From Candidatus Avelusimicrobium alvi (GTDB taxonomy: Bacteria > Elusimicrobiota > Elusimicrobia > Elusimicrobiales > Elusimicrobiaceae), in assembly GCA_002329395.1 (NCBI GenBank), contig DCTQ01000022.1:1-9126 (forward strand): a stretch of DNA of 9,126 bases. Reading direction: 5' to 3'. The position numbers and the translations under genes were made by a program. The notes below the pieces were generated by a model. The model was given only the letters and a program-made list of their open reading frames with translations, did not search any database and was not told the DNA's origin. This document shows positions 6,273 through 9,126 of this stretch, in pieces. Each line of letters opens with the position of its first letter. The first letter of the stretch is position 1.

Positions 6273-7277
6273 TTATTTACACTTGCGGAGCTTTTTGTCC
6301 AGCCAGTTGCAGAAAAGCGTATTGCTGGCGAGCAGCAGCGGCGTAACAAGCATGGTGGAATATATCACCGAGCGGGAAATTTTAACGCGTTTGGCGGGAT
6401 TTAAAATATCGGGCTCCCGGTAGACTTTAAAGAAGGTGTCCGCCGTCCAGAGTATCGGCCACGCCACCGCGGCGCGCTGGCCGGGCTGGCTTTTGGGCAG
6501 CTGCGGGAAATACTTTTTGCCGCTTTTCAGGTTGGCAAGCCCCCAGGCAATCCATTTGCGCTTGACGGGTTCAAACCGGGCGGAGTTGGCGCTGTCCAGC
6601 AGTTCGGCGGCCGTCAGGCCGGCTTTTTCCAGGTCGGTGCGCGGAAAATAACAGCGGCCGATGCGCAGGTCTTTGGGAAGGTCCCGCAGAATGTTGACGA
6701 TTTGCAAGGCGTCGCCTATGTGCTGGCCAAGCTCGTAAAATTCTTCTTCCGGCATATGGATGTCCGCCGTGCCGTAAATCAGCCGGCTCCAGAACAGCCC
6801 CGGTTTGCCGCCCATCAGCCGACAGTAGCGTTCCAGCTCGGCGGGCGTGTCAAACGCTTTGGGCTCGGGAGCGGATTCGTTGGGGAAAAAGCTTAAATCG
6901 GTTTTCATTCCCTCACATACGGCGTATACCACGTCGGTAATGTTCTCGCGCTGCTCGCTGGAGATATTATTGAGAAGTTCCAGACACGGCATTAAATTCT
7001 TTACGAGTTCGGCTTCGTACGGGTTTTCCGTGCCGCCGGAAATTTCATGTGCGAGGCGTGCGGCTTCGGCCGGATCCTGTTCCAGCAGCAGGTGCGGGAA
7101 GCGTTCAATCCAATACAGGCGGCGGGAAGAGGGGAGGACGGGCGTATCCGCAATGGTATCGGCATAGCGGCAGAGTAAATAAGCGATGCCAAAAGCGGGG
7201 CGCATACTGCGGGGAAGCGCCCGGACGCTTAGGTATAAGCTGCGGGAGGTGTTTTTTAAAAGCGTCTCTATATCCAT
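6273..7277 (-). CDS. Squalene/phytoene synthase family enzyme
   Basis: Enzymes of this family join two prenyl diphosphates head to head: farnesyl-PP to (pre)squalene, or geranylgeranyl-PP to phytoene. The 334-residue protein has the opening SRSLYLSVRALP (11-22). The first aspartate motif DTIAD is at residues 40-44. The second is QIVNILRDLPKD with Asp199 and Asp203, followed by GRCYFP at 207-212. Both Asp motifs are intact, so it should bind magnesium and two diphosphates. Residues about 303-323 are hydrophobic, followed by a basic tail (LDKKLRKCK). This looks like a C-terminal membrane anchor, as in many squalene synthases, which favours squalene over phytoene slightly. The start is set at the ATG at 7277, where homology begins; the frame is open to 7379. 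No Shine-Dalgarno sequence is present. No other carotenoid or hopanoid gene is in the window, so the product remains undecided. Confidence 0.88.
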   Translation of the reverse strand: MDIETLLKNTSRSLYLSVRALPRSMRPAFGIAYLLCRYADTIADTPVLPSSRRLYWIERFPHLLLEQDPAEAARLAHEISGGTENPYEAELVKNLMPCLELLNNISSEQRENITDVVYAVCEGMKTDLSFFPNESAPEPKAFDTPAELERYCRLMGGKPGLFWSRLIYGTADIHMPEEEFYELGQHIGDALQIVNILRDLPKDLRIGRCYFPRTDLEKAGLTAAELLDSANSARFEPVKRKWIAWGLANLKSGKKYFPQLPKSQPGQRAAVAWPILWTADTFFKVYREPDILNPAKRVKISRSVIYSTMLVTPLLLASNTLFCNWLDKKLRKCK

Positions 7278-7290
7278 ATATATAAGAATA
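7278..7290 (-). promoter_or_regulatory. Candidate extended -10 promoter of the prenyl synthase gene, possibly leaderless
   Basis: On the minus strand TGC directly precedes TATTCT (7285-7290), the same extended -10 arrangement as rRNA promoter P1. A start 7 nt downstream would fall at 7278, immediately next to the ATG. There is no convincing -35 box at normal spacing. Together with the missing Shine-Dalgarno sequence, this suggests a leaderless mRNA. Confidence 0.4.
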
Positions 7291-7315
7291 GCAAATTTCG
7301 CCGGGCAAAAAATAA

Positions 7316-7344
7316 TTGACACTGTTTTTGAAATAAAGCATAAT
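7316..7344 (+). promoter_or_regulatory. Strong sigma-70-type promoter of an orphan short transcript
   Basis: A perfect TTGACA (7316-7321) is followed after exactly 17 bp by CATAAT (7339-7344, 5 of 6 matches). Predicted start is near 7351. No conventional gene lies downstream before the terminator at 7478-7517. It sits back to back with the minus-strand prenyl synthase promoter. Confidence 0.7.
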
Positions 7345-7350
7345 ATATTT

Positions 7351-7449
7351 ATGCAATTGTTAAACGTTATTAACCACATCCACTCTTATTCCTTTAAGCC
7401 GATGAATTGGCTAAAGGAAGAATCCGTTTGGTGCGGGCGTTTAATATAA
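7351..7449 (+). CDS. Possible leaderless 32-residue peptide
   Basis: An ATG occurs exactly at the predicted transcription start (7351) of the orphan promoter and opens 32 codons ending in TAA at 7447-7449. The peptide has a mildly hydrophobic N-terminus (MQLLNVINHIHSYSF), two Trp, one Cys and a mixed-charge middle. There is no membrane segment and no family I can name. A leaderless start would fit the missing ribosome sites of other genes nearby, but a frame of this length can arise by chance, and the internal hairpin also suits a non-coding RNA. Confidence 0.25.
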   Translation: MQLLNVINHIHSYSFKPMNWLKEESVWCGRLI

Positions 7450-7512
7450 TATAAACCGATTTAGTATTTTTTTAAAACCCCGCTTATTATAAAAATAAAA
7501 GCGGGGCTTTTT
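7351..7512 (+). ncRNA. Candidate short structured transcript of about 160 nt
   Basis: The transcript is bounded by a strong promoter and an intrinsic terminator. Its 5' end contains a GTTAA/TTAAC pairing. Its middle contains a clear hairpin: TTCCTTT (7389-7395) and AGCC (7397-7400) pair with GGCT (7409-7412) and AAAGGAA (7413-7419), with one bulged A and an 8-nt loop. The loop and the stretch after it are free for pairing with a target. It could be a trans-acting small RNA or the mRNA of the small reading frame listed separately. I do not recognise any known RNA family. Confidence 0.5.
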
Positions 7513-7517
7513 ATTTT
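7478..7517 (+). terminator. Intrinsic terminator of the orphan transcript
   Basis: CCCCGCTT (7478-7485) pairs with AAGCGGGG (7499-7506) around a 13-nt AT-rich loop. CTTTTTATTTT follows. The opposite strand also has a T-rich tract after the stem, so it may work both ways. Confidence 0.85.
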
Positions 7518-7542
7518 ACAACAACAATAAAAACGATTTCAC

Positions 7543-7564
7543 TTTCCGCGCTTTGGTGCGGAAA
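7543..7564. repeat. Small inverted repeat
   Basis: TTTCCGC (7543-7549) and GCGGAAA (7558-7564) can form a 7-bp hairpin with an 8-nt loop. The plus-strand sequence after it is A-rich (TGAAAAAAAC), so it is not a plus-strand terminator. On the minus strand it lacks a clean T run. Its role is unknown. Confidence 0.4.
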
Positions 7565-7596
7565 TGAAAAAAACAAAACGGGTACAACAAAAAAAT

Positions 7597-7632
7597 AAAG
7601 AAGGTTTGCGCTTCGGCGCAGCCTTCTTTTTT
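7597..7632. terminator. Probable bidirectional terminator with a UUCG tetraloop
   Basis: The outer stem AAAGAAGG/CCTTCTTT (7597-7604 with 7622-7629) and inner stem TGCGC/GCGCA (7607-7611 with 7616-7620) close on TTCG (7612-7615). A six-T run follows on the plus strand, and a T-rich tract (TTTATTTTTTT) on the minus strand. No gene ends here on either strand, so it seems to insulate the orphan unit from the rRNA operon. Confidence 0.75.
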
Positions 7633-7845
7633 GTTGCAGAGAGAAGGAGTCATCCTGACAGACCGGAGACATGGCGGCGTGGGGATGATTGGCGGAATAG
7701 GAGATTCGGCGGTTTGCGGACCGTCATATGGCGCGCGGCAGGCGTTTGGAATGAACGGGCCGGCATATAAATGTGCGCGCACGCGCGCGTACGGGAGATA
7801 GGGGTTTTTGAGCGCAGAGGCCCGCGCAGGAGATGCCCGGGGGGA
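7633..7845. other. Gene-free spacer with an alternating purine-pyrimidine tract
   Basis: No convincing gene is seen on either strand; the short frames here have arginine-rich or low-complexity translations and no start signals. A TCATCC/GGATGA pair near 7650-7699 could close a loose hairpin. Positions 7771-7793 alternate purine and pyrimidine without a break for 23 bp, mostly GC steps, a pattern prone to left-handed DNA. The spacer is far richer in G+C than the promoter array that follows. Confidence 0.5.
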
Positions 7846-7874
7846 TTGACTGCCCGCGCATTTTTTGCTATTCT
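7846..7874 (+). promoter_or_regulatory. rRNA promoter P1
   Basis: TTGACT (7846-7851), 17-bp spacer, extended TGC, then TATTCT (7869-7874). Predicted start is near 7881. The initial transcribed region contains AATTGATCTTT at 7891-7901, shared with P3. Confidence 0.7.
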
Positions 7875-7974
7875 TTATACAACAAAAGCGAATTGATCTT
7901 TTTTACGGCCCGGTACAAGCGGAAAGATAAACCGGGAATGTTTTCAACCTTCTCCCCGACGGAGAAAAAAAGAG

Positions 7975-8003
7975 TTGACAAACAAAACAAAAACAGCTAT
8001 ACT
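7975..8003 (+). promoter_or_regulatory. rRNA promoter P2
   Basis: Perfect TTGACA (7975-7980), 17-bp A-rich spacer, TATACT (7998-8003). Predicted start is near 8010, so the RNA would begin just before a 9-bp hairpin at 8014-8035. Confidence 0.8.
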
Positions 8004-8013
8004 AAATATATAA

Positions 8014-8035
8014 GGAAACAAAAAGGTTTGTTTCC
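8014..8035 (+). other. Leader hairpin at the 5' end of the P2 transcript
   Basis: GGAAACAAA (8014-8022) and TTTGTTTCC (8027-8035) form a perfect 9-bp stem with an AAGG loop, at about +5 from the predicted P2 start. No T run follows, so it is not a terminator. It may protect the RNA end or form part of the leader fold. Confidence 0.6.
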
Positions 8036-8051
8036 GCGGAAGTTTTCAAGA

Positions 8052-8088
8052 ACCCTTTTTCAGATTTTTGAAAATTAGAAAAATGGGT
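8052..8088 (+). other. Leader hairpin next to promoter P3
   Basis: ACCC plus TTTTTC (8052-8061) pairs with GAAAAA plus GGGT (8078-8083 and 8085-8088) with one bulged T. It abuts the P3 -35 box, so RNA polymerase arriving from P1 or P2 would transcribe it just before P3. Its role is unknown. Confidence 0.4.
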
Positions 8089-8089
8089 C

Positions 8090-8118
8090 TTGACATTTCT
8101 GTCTTTTTTTGCTAGACT
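8090..8118 (+). promoter_or_regulatory. rRNA promoter P3
   Basis: Perfect TTGACA (8090-8095), 17-bp spacer ending in a T run and extended TGC, then TAGACT (8113-8118). The initial transcribed region carries AGTAGT and then AATTGATCTTT (8134-8144), as near P4 and P1 respectively. Confidence 0.75.
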
Positions 8119-8173
8119 ATAAAAGTAGTCGGAAATTGATCTTTGTAAAAGTAATAACAAAACTTCTTATTCG

Positions 8174-8299
8174 TTTTTATAAACCGTTCTTATAAACAGA
8201 AAACTTTTCAGCAGCGAAACATCACCTTATATTAGAAAAGGCAGACGATGGACTGAGCCAAGCCGATCAAGTTAGTTTTATAAAACAACTTATAAAAAC
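8174..8299 (+). repeat. Two paired TTATAAA(A)C repeats in the rRNA leader
   Basis: TTATAAAC occurs at 8177-8184 and 8190-8197. Related TTATAAAAC (8278-8286) and TTATAAAAAC (8290-8299) form a second pair with nearly the same spacing, 13 and 12 nt. Each pair begins with a T-rich GTTTT. The second pair includes the 12-bp palindrome GTTTTATAAAAC (8275-8286). The pairs lie between P3 and P4, about 100 bp apart. They could be protein-binding sites or old duplications; nothing shows which. Confidence 0.45.
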
Positions 8300-8432
8300 A
8301 CTTACATACAAGTCTTACCCCTTTGGCCCAAGCGGCCGCGACTTCCTTGAATAATCAAGAAGTATTTAAAAGACTTGAGCAGTTCCCATAAAGCGCTGTT
8401 TAAAGCAGGCGCGCCGGTTTGAAAAGAAAAAC

Positions 8433-8461
8433 TTGACAAACTTTTAAAAATATGCTTTAAT
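8433..8461 (+). promoter_or_regulatory. rRNA promoter P4
   Basis: Perfect TTGACA (8433-8438), 17-bp spacer with extended TGC, TTTAAT (8456-8461, 5 of 6). The downstream ATAAGAGTAGTAAGAATTGA closely parallels the initial region of P3. Confidence 0.75.
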
Positions 8462-8518
8462 ATAAGAGTAGTAAGAATTGACAAGCCGAGTAGTTGAAGA
8501 AAGTCTTTAATAAAAGGC

Positions 8519-8547
8519 TTGACAAAGCGAAGTAAATTTGTTATGAT
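8519..8547 (+). promoter_or_regulatory. rRNA promoter P5, nearest well-formed promoter to the 16S gene
   Basis: Perfect TTGACA (8519-8524), 17-bp spacer, TATGAT (8542-8547, 5 of 6). Predicted start is near 8554, inside the left arm of the hairpin at 8550-8574. P5 RNA would thus only partly form that hairpin, while RNA from upstream promoters would form it fully. Confidence 0.8.
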
Positions 8548-8549
8548 AT

Positions 8550-8574
8550 CTTTACAGCTTTGAGAGCTGTAAAG
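8550..8574 (+). other. Perfect 10-bp leader hairpin over the P5 start
   Basis: CTTTACAGCT (8550-8559) and AGCTGTAAAG (8565-8574) pair perfectly around a 5-nt loop. No T run follows. It overlaps the P5 start site and may be part of the antitermination leader or a protein-binding palindrome. Confidence 0.6.
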
Positions 8575-8585
8575 AAGTTAAAAAT

Positions 8586-8670
8586 AAATTTCCAATTGCT
8601 TTTTCCAAACTGGAAAAGAGCAACGAGGAAATTTCGTTCTCTGAAAATTTGACAGCAATGTGCGAATGGG
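8586..8670 (+). promoter_or_regulatory. rRNA antitermination region: boxB-like hairpin, boxA, boxC-like
   Basis: A large nested hairpin (8586-8634) has an outer stem AAATTTCC/GGAAATTT, a middle TTGCT/AGCAA and a top TTTTCCA/TGGAAAA with a 3-nt loop and one bulged G. Directly after it comes GTTCTCTGAAAA (8636-8647), close to known bacterial boxA elements, which bind NusB-NusE. Further on, AATGTGCGAATGGGC (about 8657-8671) resembles boxC in its position and G-rich core. Order and spacing match rrn leaders, where the elements let RNA polymerase read through the untranslated operon. Confidence 0.75.
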
Positions 8671-8781
8671 CGATTTGAAATGGACGAATCCTTCGGGGTT
8701 TGACAGTTCAAGGCTCATTTAAGTAAGTCATATACTATATTATGACACCAAAGTTAATTCAAAAGAGTAGAGTCAAAAGTC

Positions 8782-8833
8782 AACAGCTCGCTGTTAGCGA
8801 TTGATCGCCTTTAAACCGCTTGCGATTTAAAGG
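8782..8833 (+). other. Pre-16S hairpins just upstream of the mature 5' end
   Basis: AACAG/CTGTT (8782-8786 with 8791-8795) closes on CTCG. CCTTTAAA (8808-8815) pairs perfectly with TTTAAAGG (8826-8833) over a 10-nt loop ending about 10 nt before the 16S 5' end. They probably belong to the precursor processing region. The long stem formed with sequence after the 16S gene cannot be checked here. Confidence 0.45.
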
Positions 8834-8842
8834 TAATTAATT

Positions 8843-9126
8843 CTAATGGAGAGTTTGATCCTGGCTCAGAGTTAACGCTGGCATCGTGCATAACACATGC
8901 AAGTCGAACGGGACTTTGCTTTGTAGCAATACAGAGTAAAGTTTAGTGGCAGACGGGTGAGTAATGTATAAGAAACCTACCTCTGAGTGGGGAATAACAG
9001 TCCGAAAGGATTGCTAATACCCCATAACATCTTTAGACGGCATCGTTTAGAGATCAAAGATTTATCGCTTGGAGACGGTCTTATATTCTATCAGCTAGTT
9101 GGTGGGGTAACGGCCTACCAAGGCGA
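8843..9126 (+). rRNA. rrs: 16S ribosomal RNA, 5' part (about 284 nt)
   Basis: AGAGTTTGATCCTGGCTCAG at 8850-8869 is the universal bacterial 5' segment (E. coli positions 8-27), placing the mature 5' end near 8843 by analogy. Further conserved blocks are AACACATGCAAGTCGAACG, GACGGGTGAGTAA, and GGTGGGGTAACGGCCTACCA at the window end. These cover the V1 and V2 regions. The usual GGCGGCGTG after AACGCTGGC is replaced by GGCATCGTG with CATAACACATG following, a less common variant. My count gives about 45% G+C, below the coding sequence. The gene runs off the window. The phylum cannot be fixed without a search; Elusimicrobiota is a guess. Confidence 0.97.

Noticed and set aside
7516..7782. Short frames on both strands in the spacer
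   Set aside because: They run through terminator hairpins, lack ribosome sites and translate to arginine-rich or Phe/Pro-rich sequence without any domain.
7833..8078. Plus-strand frame inside the rRNA leader
   Set aside because: It covers promoters P1 and P2 and their hairpin; the translation is Lys/Phe-rich from AT bias.
8478..8506. A further TTGACA at 8478-8483
   Set aside because: The sequence 17 bp downstream (AAGTCT) is not a -10 box. It probably arose from the duplicated GAATTGA element followed by CA.
8649..8741. TTGACA at 8649-8654 and 8700-8705 and TATACT/TATATT at 8731-8741 as a sixth promoter
   Set aside because: No -10 lies 16-18 bp after either TTGACA, and the -10-like run has no -35 at the right distance. 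The first copy is also part of the boxA-boxC region.
1..9126. CRISPR arrays, insertion sequences, phage genes, toxin-antitoxin or defence systems
   Set aside because: No regularly spaced repeats, transposase or integrase motifs, or recognisable defence domains were seen in any frame.

Overview
The window is a chromosomal segment of a bacterium running into the 5' end of a ribosomal RNA operon. All recognisable protein genes are ordinary housekeeping or metabolic genes. I see no prophage, insertion sequence, CRISPR array, toxin-antitoxin pair or defence island. Sampled lines of coding sequence are in the mid-50s percent G+C. The first ~284 nt of the 16S rRNA are only about 45% G+C, and their conserved segments are clearly bacterial. 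A member of the Elusimicrobiota is my best guess from the 16S and gene style, but that is weak inference and needs a 16S search.

Layout. (1) Positions 1-3941, minus strand: a secreted FlgT-like/beta-propeller protein, then thyX (flavin-dependent thymidylate synthase) and glgC (ADP-glucose pyrophosphorylase), tightly spaced and closed by an intrinsic terminator, followed by phoH, which is cut by the window start. (2) Positions 3978-4421, plus strand: a single-domain mazG with its own terminator, divergent from the secreted-protein gene across 36 bp. (3) Positions 4451-4656, minus strand: an apparent stand-alone non-coding RNA of about 170 nt with good promoter boxes, long-range end-to-end pairing and a strong terminator. 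It resembles 6S RNA in size and shape. (4) Positions 4704-7290, minus strand: an alanine/glycine:cation symporter and a squalene/phytoene synthase-family enzyme, each with its own candidate promoter. (5) Positions 7316-7517, plus strand: a short orphan transcription unit (TTGACA, 17 bp, CATAAT, structured ~160-nt transcript, terminator) that could be a small RNA or encode a leaderless 32-residue peptide. (6) Positions 7543-7845: gene-free, with hairpins, a bidirectional terminator and a 23-bp alternating purine-pyrimidine tract. (7) Positions 7846-8842: a long AT-rich rRNA leader with five consecutive sigma-70-type promoters, each with exactly 17 bp between its boxes, then a boxB-boxA-boxC-like antitermination region and pre-16S hairpins. 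(8) Positions 8843-9126: the 5' part of the 16S rRNA.

How it works together. The genes do not form one pathway. ThyX makes dTMP and MazG hydrolyses aberrant or excess nucleoside triphosphates. GlgC opens glycogen synthesis, the symporter imports small amino acids, and the prenyl synthase starts a C30 or C40 isoprenoid branch. The most informative parts of the window are non-coding: the two RNA candidates, the promoter array and the leader. A recurring expression feature is that three genes lack a Shine-Dalgarno sequence, and two of them have a -10-like element placed so that transcription could start at or next to the ATG, as leaderless mRNAs would.
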